From Pedobacter rhodius (GTDB taxonomy: Bacteria; Bacteroidota; Bacteroidia; Sphingobacteriales; Sphingobacteriaceae): a DNA stretch of 64,000 nucleotides. Below the pieces are notes generated by a model. That model was not told the DNA's origin. It saw nothing but the letters and a program-made list of their open reading frames with translations, and ran no database searches. The DNA lies in assembly GCF_027213645.1 (NCBI RefSeq), contig NZ_JAPWGL010000003.1, forward strand, positions 1 to 64,000. The letters run 5' to 3'. The stretch's first letter is position 1. Every line of letters starts with the position of its first letter. The translations under genes were made by a program, and so were the position numbers. Below are positions 51,175-59,779 of the stretch, one piece after another.

Positions 51175-51651
51175 TTAACCATTTTCCGCTTTACAGCTTG
51201 CTTCATGCTTAACAGGAAAATTCAATGAATTTGCAATAAAGCACATTTTATTTGCTTCTTTATGCAGCGATTCTGCCAATTCGAAATGTGCCTTATCCGC
51301 TATCAAAACCTGTGGGTGTAACGTTACCTCTCTAAATTTACCGCTCCCATCTGCCGATTCTTCCATTGTACCAACGGCCTCATCTTTATAGTCAATTACC
51401 ACAATTTCGTTTTTCGAACACAGGTGCAAATACCAAAGCATGTGGCAACTCGAAATCGAAGCCAGCAATAAATCTTCGGGATTGTATTTAGATTTATCGC
51501 CTAAAAAAGCAGAATCTGATGAACCGGAAATATCGGCTTTACCGGTTACAGAAATTAAATAATCGCGATCATAAGAGCGGTAATCCATTGTACCCGAGCC
51601 TTTATTGCCCGTCCAGGTTACCGTGGTTTTGTATAGGTGATCTTTCGGCAT
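51175..51651 (-). CDS. OsmC-family peroxiredoxin-like protein
   Basis: This gene encodes 158 residues. VTWTGNKGSGTMDYRSYDRD at the start, YNPEDLLLASISSCHMLWYL with one catalytic Cys, and HKEANKMCFIANSLNFPVKH with the second make an OsmC/Ohr-like two-Cys arrangement. It probably reduces organic hydroperoxides in the cytoplasm. It converges on the M1 gene. Confidence 0.92.
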   Translation of the reverse strand: MPKDHLYKTTVTWTGNKGSGTMDYRSYDRDYLISVTGKADISGSSDSAFLGDKSKYNPEDLLLASISSCHMLWYLHLCSKNEIVVIDYKDEAVGTMEESADGSGKFREVTLHPQVLIADKAHFELAESLHKEANKMCFIANSLNFPVKHEASCKAENG

Positions 51652-51794
51652 GATATATTAAGTTAGAATTGTATTGCCAATTTAAGAAATTAAGATGGAT
51701 TTGAGGTAAGTTTTTTGAGGAAATTGGGAAGGTAGTTGAGCGTTGATTTGTAAATATTTATATTCGCTTGGCCACCGTATTATTGATTCGTCAA

Positions 51795-52256
51795 ATGCTA
51801 CTTAACAAAACCTTCCTAACATCATCCCAAAAAACCCAAATCTCCGCCATCTGGAATAATGAATATCCAAAATCGTTAAGCTTTACGGATTCGAAAGGCT
51901 TTGATAATTACCTGGCAACTTTATCAGAACCACTTCACTATATACTCGAAAGTGAAAGTGGTGCATTACTGGCCTGGGCCTGCAAATTTATCAGGGACAA
52001 TGAAAAATGGTTTGCCGTAATTCTGGATGAAAAAATTCACGGGCAAGGTAAAGGCACATTGCTATTAAATGCACTGAAGGAAGATGAACCTGTTTTAAAT
52101 GCCTGGGTTATCGATAAGGAAGAGGCCTTAAAGCTAAACGGAGAAATCTACAAGTCGCCATTGAACTTTTATCTAAAAAATGGTTTCCTGGTTTATCCGG
52201 AAATTAGATTGGAAAACGAAAAAATGTCTGCAGTAAAAATTAGTTGGAAGAAATAA
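51795..52256 (+). CDS. GNAT-family N-acetyltransferase
   Basis: This gene encodes 153 residues from the ATG at 51795; a TTG nine codons upstream is less likely. The acetyl-CoA-binding motif A is VILDEKIHGQGKGTLLLNAL (QGKG type), with AWVIDKEEALKLNGEIYKSP and LNFYLKNGFLVYPEIRL matching motif B. The substrate is unknown. Its stop is four bases from the stop of the convergent dehydrogenase gene. Confidence 0.85.
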   Translation: MLLNKTFLTSSQKTQISAIWNNEYPKSLSFTDSKGFDNYLATLSEPLHYILESESGALLAWACKFIRDNEKWFAVILDEKIHGQGKGTLLLNALKEDEPVLNAWVIDKEEALKLNGEIYKSPLNFYLKNGFLVYPEIRLENEKMSAVKISWKK

Positions 52257-52259
52257 CGG

Positions 52260-53183
52260 CTATAAATCTTTCAGTTTATCTGCCAATACCTCTGAAATTT
52301 TCCGGTAAGAATCGAATGTCCAGCCACCAACATGAGGTGTTAAAATTACTTTATCATTCGCTTTTAATGCTTCATACCAGCTTTGTTCACCCAAAGCAGG
52401 GAATTTTTCAGTTTCCAGAACATCCAGGCCAGCACCTAAAATCTTACCCGATTTTAAATTATTCAGTACGGCTTTCGTATTCACAATTTCACCTCTGGCC
52501 GTATTAATAAAGAAAATCGGCTTTTTGAAATGAAAGAAATATTCATCATCAACCATCTGCCTGGTTTCGCTGGTTAACGGAATATGCAAACTAAGTACAT
52601 CACTATGTTTAACAATTTCTTCCATGCTTACCTCTCGGGCAAAGGCATCACTAAAACCGGTTTTATACTTATCATACGCCATTACATCGACCTCGAAACC
52701 CGCCAGCTTTTTGGCGAAACTTTGCCCCATGAAACCATAACCGATTAGACCAACTTTTTTGCCTTTCAATTCGTAACCACGGTTGCCTTCCCTATCCCAA
52801 ATGCCGTTTCTAATTTCGATATCCGCCCTGCGGAAATTATTCATTAACGACAATAGCAAACCTGTTGCATGTTCGCCAACGGCATCGCAATTTCCTTCTG
52901 GCGCGTTAATCAGTTGAATGTTACGTTCAAAAGCAATTTTATCATCGATATTATCCAAACCTGCACCGGCACGGGCAACAAACTTCAAATTGGGCGCAGC
53001 AGCGAAAATTTCAGCATCGATACGGAACTTCGTTCTAACGGCCAGGCCTTCATAACCGGCAATTCTACTCAAAGTTTCCTGACGGGTAATTTTTGGTTCA
53101 TCATCTACCTCATAACCAAGTTTAATCGCCTGTTCTTTAAAAGCAGGATGCAAATCATCAACAATTAATATTCTTTTACTCAT
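52260..53183 (-). CDS. D-2-hydroxyacid dehydrogenase
   Basis: This gene encodes 307 residues. The NAD-binding motif is VGLIGYGFMGQSFAKKLAGF; the catalytic Arg lies in ARAGAGLDNID, Glu in DVLETEKFPALG and His in ILTPHVGGWTFDS. It interconverts 2-hydroxy and 2-keto acids. SerA-like phosphoglycerate dehydrogenase is possible, but there is no ACT domain and no serine-pathway neighbour, so I leave the substrate open. A TACTTTTG -7 element lies seven bases from the ATG. Confidence 0.92.
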   Translation of the reverse strand: MSKRILIVDDLHPAFKEQAIKLGYEVDDEPKITRQETLSRIAGYEGLAVRTKFRIDAEIFAAAPNLKFVARAGAGLDNIDDKIAFERNIQLINAPEGNCDAVGEHATGLLLSLMNNFRRADIEIRNGIWDREGNRGYELKGKKVGLIGYGFMGQSFAKKLAGFEVDVMAYDKYKTGFSDAFAREVSMEEIVKHSDVLSLHIPLTSETRQMVDDEYFFHFKKPIFFINTARGEIVNTKAVLNNLKSGKILGAGLDVLETEKFPALGEQSWYEALKANDKVILTPHVGGWTFDSYRKISEVLADKLKDL

Positions 53184-53190
53184 GACAAGA

Positions 53191-53198
53191 CAAAAGTA
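53191..53198 (-). promoter_or_regulatory. -7 promoter element of the dehydrogenase gene
   Basis: Minus-strand TACTTTTG matches TAnnTTTG with a seven-base gap to the ATG, so the leader is nearly absent. Confidence 0.5.
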
Positions 53199-53399
53199 AC
53201 GTTTTCAGAATTCATCAATTGTAATATTGTTTGATTGTTGTTAAAAAATGCCTGACCTAAAGCAGTAAAAATACCGGAGAATAACAACAAAAATATTACT
53301 TTAAAACAGCTGTAATAAAATAGTTACGGCAATGGTTTTAAACTTCCTTGCCGTTTCTTTGTCACTCTTTAAGAAAACTAATAAAACTTTATAAATTTA

Positions 53400-55892
53400 A
53401 TGAGACTTTTACAATCCAAGACGATAAAAATCACAACCTTTTTTCTGCTCTTCTCCTTTACTCTATTTGCTCAAACCGGCAGTAAAGCCAAAATTACCGG
53501 CATACTAAAAGATGCCAAAACACAGGAAACCATTCCTTTTGCAACAGCTGTTTTAATCAATAAAGAAACAAAGGCAAATGTTAAAGTTGCCCAGACGGAT
53601 ATGAATGGTGCTTTTACCATGGCCGATTTACCCACCGGAACATTCACCTTCAAAATAAGTTTTGTTGGTTATCAAACGATGGTTCGGGATAACGTTTCAA
53701 TTACCGCTGCAACTGGTACTTTAAATTTTGGCGAAATAAAGATGAATGCCGCTGCCGGAAACGTATTGAAAGACGTTACCGTAACTGCTCAGAAAGCAGC
53801 TATACAAATGGGTATCGATAAAAAAGTTTTTTCTGTTGACCAAAGTTTAGTTAGTGAAGGTGGTTCTGCGGGCGACTTATTGCAAAACGTGCCTTCTGTA
53901 TCTACCGATATGGACGGGAACGTAAGCTTGCGTGGTTCAACGGGTGTAAAAGTTTTAATTGATGGTAAGCCATCGTTAATTGCCGGCGGAAACGTTGCTC
54001 AAATTTTGCAATCTATTCCGGCCAGTTCGATCGAAAGCGTAGAAGTAATTACAAATCCATCGTCAAAATACGATGCTGAAGGGCAATCGGGGATTATAAA
54101 TATTGTGTTAAAGAAAAACACGAAGCTGGGCTTCAATGGTTCTGCTGCTGTAACCGCCGGTAATCGCGATAACTATAATGCGAACACAAACTTAAGTTTT
54201 CAAAACAGCAAAATTAATGTTTACGGAAATTATAGTTACCGCTATGGTAATCGACTGGGTGGTGGTTTTCAGAACATAACGTACAAAAATTCACCGAGCT
54301 CCACATCATTCGCAAATCAAAATACATCTTCAGGTTCTCTAGATAAAGGGCATAATGCAAAAGCGGGTATTGATTATTATGTAGCACCAAAAAGTGTTTT
54401 AAGTTTATCGGGCGGATTTAATGCCAGAGAAAATGACCGTAATGAAGCCATCAGCATCCGACAATTGGGCGCGACATCAAATCCGGTTTTACTAAGCAAT
54501 AGAAATAACATCACAAGCGGTACCGGAAACAGCTACGATTTAAATCTGGATTACAGCCAAAAGTTTAAAAAACCTAAAGAGGAATTAACCTTCAACTTTG
54601 GTTATTCTTACGGAACAAATGATAACGACCAAACATATAATACCAACGTTACCAATTTAAACGGAACTGCAGTAAACCTGAATCGAAGTTTACAGCGGAC
54701 ATTCAATACCGGCGATAATACCAACTATAACATTCAGGCCGATTATACCCTGCCTGTTGGGAAAGCCGGAAAAATTGAAGCCGGTTACCGCAGCCAAATT
54801 CGTTTAGGTGATAACGGTCAGTATGCAGATTCAATTCTGACAGCAACAAGTATATATGTTCAAAACAACAAGCTGATTAATAACTTCGATAGTAAAGACC
54901 AGGTTCATGCGCTTTATTTAAATTATCAGAATCAAATTAAAGATTTCGGCTATCAGTTGGGTTTAAGAGCCGAAGATGCCCGTTTAGATACACATTTAGA
55001 AGGTTACACGAATAACCTGTTAACATCCAGTGCAGGAAATATCCACTATAAAAGATTATATCCAAGTGTTTTTTTAACTCAAAAACTAAAAGGCGATAAC
55101 ACCATTCAACTAAGTTATACGCGTCGTGTTAACCGCCCGAGACCATGGGATACCAATCCATTTTTAGATGTCTCAGATCCGTTGAATTACAGGGCCGGTA
55201 ATCCGAATTTATTACCGGAAGATGTGCACGCTTTTGAGTTAGGCTACAGCAAATACTTTAAGAAGGTAACTTTAACATCGAGTTTATATTATCGTCAAAC
55301 CAATGATGTAATTCAGAGGGTAAGAAGTACACCTGATGTTAATGGCATTATCACTTCAACCCCTCAAAACCTTTCCCGTCAAATTAACAGCGGTTTAGAA
55401 TTAATTGGCCGTTTCGATTTAGTTAAAGCTTTAAACTTTACAACAAATGTAAACTTATACCAAAGCAAGTTTTTTGGCGATGATCGTTTTAATATTGCAA
55501 CAACAAGCGGTTTCAGCTGGAACGCGAATATAACCGGAAATTTAACGGTTGTTAAAAACCTATCGATACAGGTTCGTGGCGATTACCGCGCACCAGAGGT
55601 TATGGCACAGGGAAAACGTAATGCAATGTATGGCATAGATGGCGGTGCAAAATACGATTTCCCTAACAAAAAAGCTTCACTGAGCTTCAATGTCAGAGAT
55701 GTGTTTAACACCCGCAGATGGAGCATGACAACTGAAGATGCATCAACGATTGTTGACTTCCAGCGTCGGATGCAGGGTACAATGGGCAACCTGACTTTCT
55801 CTTATCGTTTTGGTAAAACATTATTCAACAGCACAAAGAAACCTAAAAAAGAAGAACAGCAGGAAAACAGGCCGGATGAAGGCTCTTTCTAA
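53400..55892 (+). CDS. TonB-dependent-receptor-like outer-membrane beta-barrel protein
   Basis: This gene encodes 830 residues and is a paralogue of the protein at 650-3097. Signal peptide to LFSFTLFAQ; CarboxypepD_reg-like domain at about 27-115 (KITGILKDAKTQETIPFATA); plug-like domain with GDLLQNVPSVSTDMDGNVSL and RGSTGVKVLIDGKPSL; and the same NPSSKYDAEGQSGIINIVLK motif. A long OMP_b-brl_3 barrel ends in GNLTFSYRFGKTLF, followed by a Lys/Glu tail. Substrate unknown; no SusD neighbour. It is monocistronic with a terminator. Confidence 0.9.
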   Translation: MRLLQSKTIKITTFFLLFSFTLFAQTGSKAKITGILKDAKTQETIPFATAVLINKETKANVKVAQTDMNGAFTMADLPTGTFTFKISFVGYQTMVRDNVSITAATGTLNFGEIKMNAAAGNVLKDVTVTAQKAAIQMGIDKKVFSVDQSLVSEGGSAGDLLQNVPSVSTDMDGNVSLRGSTGVKVLIDGKPSLIAGGNVAQILQSIPASSIESVEVITNPSSKYDAEGQSGIINIVLKKNTKLGFNGSAAVTAGNRDNYNANTNLSFQNSKINVYGNYSYRYGNRLGGGFQNITYKNSPSSTSFANQNTSSGSLDKGHNAKAGIDYYVAPKSVLSLSGGFNARENDRNEAISIRQLGATSNPVLLSNRNNITSGTGNSYDLNLDYSQKFKKPKEELTFNFGYSYGTNDNDQTYNTNVTNLNGTAVNLNRSLQRTFNTGDNTNYNIQADYTLPVGKAGKIEAGYRSQIRLGDNGQYADSILTATSIYVQNNKLINNFDSKDQVHALYLNYQNQIKDFGYQLGLRAEDARLDTHLEGYTNNLLTSSAGNIHYKRLYPSVFLTQKLKGDNTIQLSYTRRVNRPRPWDTNPFLDVSDPLNYRAGNPNLLPEDVHAFELGYSKYFKKVTLTSSLYYRQTNDVIQRVRSTPDVNGIITSTPQNLSRQINSGLELIGRFDLVKALNFTTNVNLYQSKFFGDDRFNIATTSGFSWNANITGNLTVVKNLSIQVRGDYRAPEVMAQGKRNAMYGIDGGAKYDFPNKKASLSFNVRDVFNTRRWSMTTEDASTIVDFQRRMQGTMGNLTFSYRFGKTLFNSTKKPKKEEQQENRPDEGSF

Positions 55893-55901
55893 AAACAATA
55901 C

Positions 55902-55935
55902 AAAGGCGTTTTGAAGAATTTCAAAACGCCTTTTT
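55902..55935 (+). terminator. Terminator of the barrel protein gene
   Basis: AAAGGCGTTTTGAA and TTTCAAAACGCCTTTTT form a 13-base stem around GAAT with a T tail. Confidence 0.88.
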
Positions 55936-55991
55936 CTGTGTAAGTAAATTAACGCAGCCGTCCGTTTCAACCATATTTTCTATCTTGCAAC

Positions 55992-56546
55992 ATGGAAGAG
56001 ATCAATCCCTGGCAAACACTAGAAAGCGAAATAAAATACGACAACAACTGGATCCGGCTTACCGAACACCAGGTTATAAATCCAACGGGAGGAAAGGGCA
56101 TTTATGGTGAAGTGCATTTCAAAAATCTGGCCATCGGCATTTTGCCATTAGATAAGGATTATAACACCTGGCTGGTTGGGCAGTATCGTTATCCCCTTAA
56201 AGCATACAGCTGGGAAATTCCTGAAGGTGGCGGTCCGCTGGATGAAGAACCTATTGAGAGTGCCAGGCGGGAATTAATTGAAGAAACCGGCATGACGGCT
56301 AAAAACTGGAAAGAAATTCAGCGCATGCATTTGTCAAATTCGGTTAGCGATGAATTAAGTATTATCTATGTTGCTACAGACTTAATTCAGGGTATTTCGA
56401 TGCCCGAAGAAACGGAACAACTGGTTGTTAAAAAGATGCCTTTTGAAGATGCATATCAGATGGTGCTGAATGGTAAAATAACAGATTCGATGAGTGTTGC
56501 TGCAATATTAAGAGCAAAACTGATGATGCTGAATGGTGAATTGTAA
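55992..56546 (+). CDS. NUDIX hydrolase (ADP-ribose pyrophosphatase-like)
   Basis: This gene encodes 184 residues. The Nudix box is GGGPLDEEPIESARRELIEE then TGM, complete with the REL-x-EE core that binds Mg2+. VGQYRYPLKAYSWEIPEGGG is typical of the ADP-ribose pyrophosphatase branch. A TATCTTG string ends four bases before the ATG, resembling the leaderless promoters elsewhere in this window but one T short. The acyltransferase gene follows 55 bases later with its own -7 element. Confidence 0.92.
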   Translation: MEEINPWQTLESEIKYDNNWIRLTEHQVINPTGGKGIYGEVHFKNLAIGILPLDKDYNTWLVGQYRYPLKAYSWEIPEGGGPLDEEPIESARRELIEETGMTAKNWKEIQRMHLSNSVSDELSIIYVATDLIQGISMPEETEQLVVKKMPFEDAYQMVLNGKITDSMSVAAILRAKLMMLNGEL

Positions 56547-56575
56547 TTTCAAATTTTCACATTCGGATGAATGAT

Positions 56576-56583
56576 TATCTTTG
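56576..56583 (+). promoter_or_regulatory. -7 promoter element of the acyltransferase gene
   Basis: TATCTTTG is an exact TAnnTTTG match with an 18-base leader to the ATG at 56602. Confidence 0.55.
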
Positions 56584-56601
56584 TGATATTAAAACCAGTC
56601 A

Positions 56602-57348
56602 ATGAGTAAGTTTTTCGGCTACATTTTAAGCCCAATATTTTATATTTTCTTCGGATTAAGCCTTTGTATTTTTCATCCGATACAATGGATTTGCATTAAA
56701 CTTTTTGGTTATAAAGCACATAAAGTTTCGGTTGATGCCTTAAATTTTTTCCTGACTTATTGCCAGATTTTCCTGGTAAACACTATTTCTTTTAAAAATG
56801 ACTTCGACTTACCAACTGATAGGCCAATAATATTTGCAGCCAATCACCAAAGCATGTATGACATTCCATCGCTGATTTGGTTTTTACGTAAGCACCACGC
56901 AAAATTTATTTCCAAAATCGAGCTTACTAAAGGCATTCCATCAATCTCGATCAATTTACGTGTTGGCGGAGGCGCAAACATCGATCGTAAAGATAATAAA
57001 CAAGCGATTTCAGAAATTATCAAGCTTGGCCGAAGAATGAAAGACAACAACTGGAGTACCGTAATTTTTCCCGAAGGAACCAGGGCTAAAGATGGCCGGC
57101 TAAAAACTTTTCAGTTTGGCGGAATTGCAACTTTACTTAAGGTTGTACCCAATGCACTGGTTGTGCCGGTTGCAATTGAAAACTCATGGAAAATTGTACG
57201 TTTCGGAATGTTTCCCTTAACCACCGGAAATGCATTACGCTGGACGGTTTTAAAACCTATAGAGCCAGGCATTAAAACACCAAACGACATTACTTTAGAA
57301 GTTGAAACGGAGATCAGAAAAGTTTTAGGTCAGTCAATAACTGATTAA
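56602..57348 (+). CDS. 1-acyl-sn-glycerol-3-phosphate acyltransferase (PlsC-type)
   Basis: This gene encodes 248 residues. An N-terminal membrane helix (GYILSPIFYIFFGLSLCIF) is followed by the four acyltransferase motifs: AANHQSMYDIPSL (NHxxxxD), NIDRKDNKQA, VIFPEGTRAKDG and VPVAIENSWK. It transfers a second acyl chain to lysophosphatidic acid in phospholipid synthesis at the inner membrane. Its end converges with the LytTR regulator gene; the 42 bases between carry a CATCTTCCCTCATCCATCTT pyrimidine-rich repeat and no obvious terminator. Confidence 0.93.
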   Translation: MSKFFGYILSPIFYIFFGLSLCIFHPIQWICIKLFGYKAHKVSVDALNFFLTYCQIFLVNTISFKNDFDLPTDRPIIFAANHQSMYDIPSLIWFLRKHHAKFISKIELTKGIPSISINLRVGGGANIDRKDNKQAISEIIKLGRRMKDNNWSTVIFPEGTRAKDGRLKTFQFGGIATLLKVVPNALVVPVAIENSWKIVRFGMFPLTTGNALRWTVLKPIEPGIKTPNDITLEVETEIRKVLGQSITD

Positions 57349-57390
57349 TCCCAAACACGCTCCATCTTCCCTCATCCATCTTCCATCCCC

Positions 57391-58140
57391 CTATATGTTC
57401 TTATTGCCGATAACCTTGAAAAATTCATCGCGATAGGTATCCCCAACAGGAATAATCTTTTTATTAATGGTAATTCGGCTTCGCTCGATGCTTTCAATTT
57501 TATCCACCGCAACAATATAAGATTTATGCACCCTGATAAACTGACTTTGAGGCAAAGCCTCTTCCATCTTTTTCATACTCTGCAGGGTGATGATTCGCTC
57601 ATCCTTCGTAAAAATTGAGATGTAATCTTTCAACCCTTCGATGTATAAAATATCGTGAAGGTATATTTTTTGAATTTTATGCTCTGTTTTAACAAAGATA
57701 AAATCCTGAACAGGATTTGGTGAACCTGAAAAAGGTGCCGGTGTTATTAAAGGTTGTATTTGCGGAGGCGCAGCATCAGCAGGCTTGGCCTGATTGTGTA
57801 CTTTTTCTACAGCTTTATAAAAACGATCGAAAGCAATTGGTTTCAAAAGATAATCCGAAACGTTTAAATCGTAACTCTCTAAAGCGTATTGAGGATAAGC
57901 CGTTGTTAAAATATAATGACATTTATTACCGGCAATTTTCAGGAATTGAATTCCGGTAAGCTCGGGCATCTGGATATCAAGAAAAACCAAATCAACCCCA
58001 CCACCCTGAACAATTTGTAAAGCTTCGATCGGGTTTTCGCATCTTTTAACCATTGTTAAAAAAGGTACTTTGGATATATAATCTTCCAAAATATCGAGCG
58101 CTAATGGTTCATCATCAACAACAATACAGTTTAAGTTCAT
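57391..58140 (-). CDS. LytTR-family response regulator
   Basis: This gene encodes 249 residues. Receiver domain at 1-120: NCIVVDDEPLALDILEDYIS with the acidic pocket, VDLVFLDIQMPELTGIQFLK with the phospho-accepting Asp, and YLLKPIAFDRF with the Lys. LytTR DNA-binding domain at about 145-245: IFVKTEHKIQKIYLHDILYI, ITLQSMKKMEEALPQSQFIR and VHKSYIVAVDKIESIER. It should be phosphorylated by the LytS-like kinase upstream. The phased CCGTT-type boxes at 59361-59436 are candidate binding sites. Confidence 0.95.
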   Translation of the reverse strand: MNLNCIVVDDEPLALDILEDYISKVPFLTMVKRCENPIEALQIVQGGGVDLVFLDIQMPELTGIQFLKIAGNKCHYILTTAYPQYALESYDLNVSDYLLKPIAFDRFYKAVEKVHNQAKPADAAPPQIQPLITPAPFSGSPNPVQDFIFVKTEHKIQKIYLHDILYIEGLKDYISIFTKDERIITLQSMKKMEEALPQSQFIRVHKSYIVAVDKIESIERSRITINKKIIPVGDTYRDEFFKVIGNKNI

Positions 58141-58236
58141 TTTTTATCAAGTATTCAGTTCAGGTATCTAATATTAAGGCCGGATGTTTCACCTGCCCTT
58201 GCTTTTCACTTTGGTCTTTAGCCTTTCGGCTTTTTA

Positions 58237-59268
58237 TTAAATATCAATCATCAACTCGCAAGTATAATGAGTAGCCGAATTTACAACATTTAATTTATAT
58301 CTGTCGGGATAAATCAATTGAAGCCGGCGCTCAACATTAGTTAAGCCTACGCCACCCTGTGCATCTTTATTCTGGTTATTCTTTTTATTGATAACGCTGA
58401 AATGTAAAATCTTTTGATTTGCTATAATCTCAATTTTGACCGGCTCCTGCGGGTCGGTAACAACACCGTGTTTAAATGCATTTTCTACAAATGATATTAA
58501 CATCAAAGGCACAATTTTCTGATCATCAATTTCGCCGTTCAATGTCATTTCAACAAAAGCACCATCTTTAAACCTGATTTTTTGAAGCTCAATATAATTT
58601 TTCAGATAATCGACTTCCTTGCTTAACGAAACTGTAGGCGTGTTGCTTTCATAAATCATGTAGCGCATAATTTCTGAAAGCTTCATTATTGCATCAGCTG
58701 TTTTATCCGATTTCTGGTAAGCCAGCGAATAGATATTATTAAGCGAATTAAATAAGAAATGTGGGTTTAACTGAGATTTTAAAAACTGAAGTTCCATTTC
58801 ACGGCGCTCACTCTCGAGGTTTCGTTGAATGCTTTGGCTTGAAAACCAATCGATAATGAAACTGATAATACAACTGCTAACCAGAAAAAAACCACCGGAA
58901 AAAATGCTATTAATGGCAAAAGCATTTACTGAAAACTCTCGTTCCTGCCCATCCATTCTGTACTTTAAAAGCTCTTCTGGATTTAAGACAGCGATAACCG
59001 TTTTAATTAATGAGGTGGCGGCAATTAATACGATAAATGAAATTACGAAAAGCCAATATTTCTTATGTTTTTTAATAAATTCAGGTATCAGGAAAATATA
59101 ATTTATGTAGAATACAGAGACATTAATTACCCCAAAAACACCAAAAGACAAAATGTAATCTTTCATTGTATGTGGTTCCTTTTCAAAAAATAAAGCCAGG
59201 CCAATAATTAAAAGAATTATTCCCCAGAAGATGATATGCAGTATTAATGGCCCTTTACTATTTTTCAT
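58237..59268 (-). CDS. LytS-like sensor histidine kinase
   Basis: This gene encodes 343 residues from the ATG at 59266-59268; the codon three upstream is TTG. Four membrane helices occupy about 10-150. The His-kinase domain follows: ELQFLKSQLNPHFLFNSLNN carries the phospho-accepting His, and the C-terminal ATPase region has MLISFVENAFKHGVV and GGVGLTNVERRLQLIYPDRY. There is no separate ligand domain, so it probably senses through its membrane segments, as in the intramembrane-sensing kinases linked to ABC transporters. It is 96 bases upstream of its regulator. Confidence 0.94.
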   Translation of the reverse strand: MKNSKGPLILHIIFWGIILLIIGLALFFEKEPHTMKDYILSFGVFGVINVSVFYINYIFLIPEFIKKHKKYWLFVISFIVLIAATSLIKTVIAVLNPEELLKYRMDGQEREFSVNAFAINSIFSGGFFLVSSCIISFIIDWFSSQSIQRNLESERREMELQFLKSQLNPHFLFNSLNNIYSLAYQKSDKTADAIMKLSEIMRYMIYESNTPTVSLSKEVDYLKNYIELQKIRFKDGAFVEMTLNGEIDDQKIVPLMLISFVENAFKHGVVTDPQEPVKIEIIANQKILHFSVINKKNNQNKDAQGGVGLTNVERRLQLIYPDRYKLNVVNSATHYTCELMIDI

Positions 59269-59360
59269 ATTGTACAATTATAGAAATGCAGGTTATCAGA
59301 CCTACAAAAAATGATGCAACCAAAATAAAGAAAGAAATATTCTTATCCACCAAACAATCT

Positions 59361-59436
59361 ACCAACGGGCATTTTTTTTCTACGAACGGCCCAATTGGCA
59401 AAATTTATCGACAAACGCCAAAAATGCCCGTTTATC
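59361..59436. promoter_or_regulatory. Array of LytTR-type boxes and long inverted repeat
   Basis: Read as minus-strand CCGTTnGT-like boxes: ACCAACGGG at 59361, TACGAACGG at 59381 and ACAAACGCC at 59411, offset by exactly 20 and 30 bases; a plus-strand CCCGTTTATC is at 59427. The TACGAACGG box reversed, CCGTTCGTA, is close to the AlgR (LytTR) consensus CCGTTCGTC. A perfect 13-base inverted repeat, AACGGGCATTTTT (59364-59376) and AAAAATGCCCGTT (59420-59432), frames the array. It lies between the kinase gene and the small protein-ABC operon. Confidence 0.55.
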
Positions 59437-59517
59437 TATAATCTTTAACACTTGGTATAATAGATTTTAGCGGCCTGATTTTCTTGTGTTTCTTTGAATC
59501 ATCAAAACAAAACAACC

Positions 59518-59778
59518 ATGAAAACATCAACAGTAAACCTATCAGAAAATCAATTATCACTTACTGCTGAAAGCTTCATCGAGCTGAAAATAAATGAACC
59601 TATTATGAAAAAATTAGCCAACACCTCGCCATTTTTACTTTTATTATTACCTGTATTTATGATGATAGTATTAACCCTTACTGTTAATACCAACCAAAAT
59701 GACAACGGAGAAATCGTAGTTAAACCTGCTAAAGCTTCAACATCTATCGTGAAACAAGCAACTGCTATTTTTAAATAG
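59518..59778 (+). CDS. Small single-pass membrane protein heading the ABC operon
   Basis: This gene encodes 86 residues from the ATG at 59518; a TTG eight codons upstream is rejected. A cytoplasmic 40-residue head (MKTSTVNLSENQLSLTAESF) precedes one strong helix, SPFLLLLLPVFMMIVLTLTV, and a basic C-terminal tail with KPAKASTSIVKQATAIFK. I do not recognise it. The TAG is one base from the ATG of the ABC ATPase gene, so it is translationally coupled to the transporter and is probably an accessory subunit, sensor or membrane-bound peptide of this system. Confidence 0.75.
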   Translation: MKTSTVNLSENQLSLTAESFIELKINEPIMKKLANTSPFLLLLLPVFMMIVLTLTVNTNQNDNGEIVVKPAKASTSIVKQATAIFK

Positions 59779-59779
59779 T

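Noticed and set aside
57349..57390. CATCTTCC pyrimidine tract as a functional site
   Set aside because: It is a short simple repeat between convergent genes, with no hairpin or T run.
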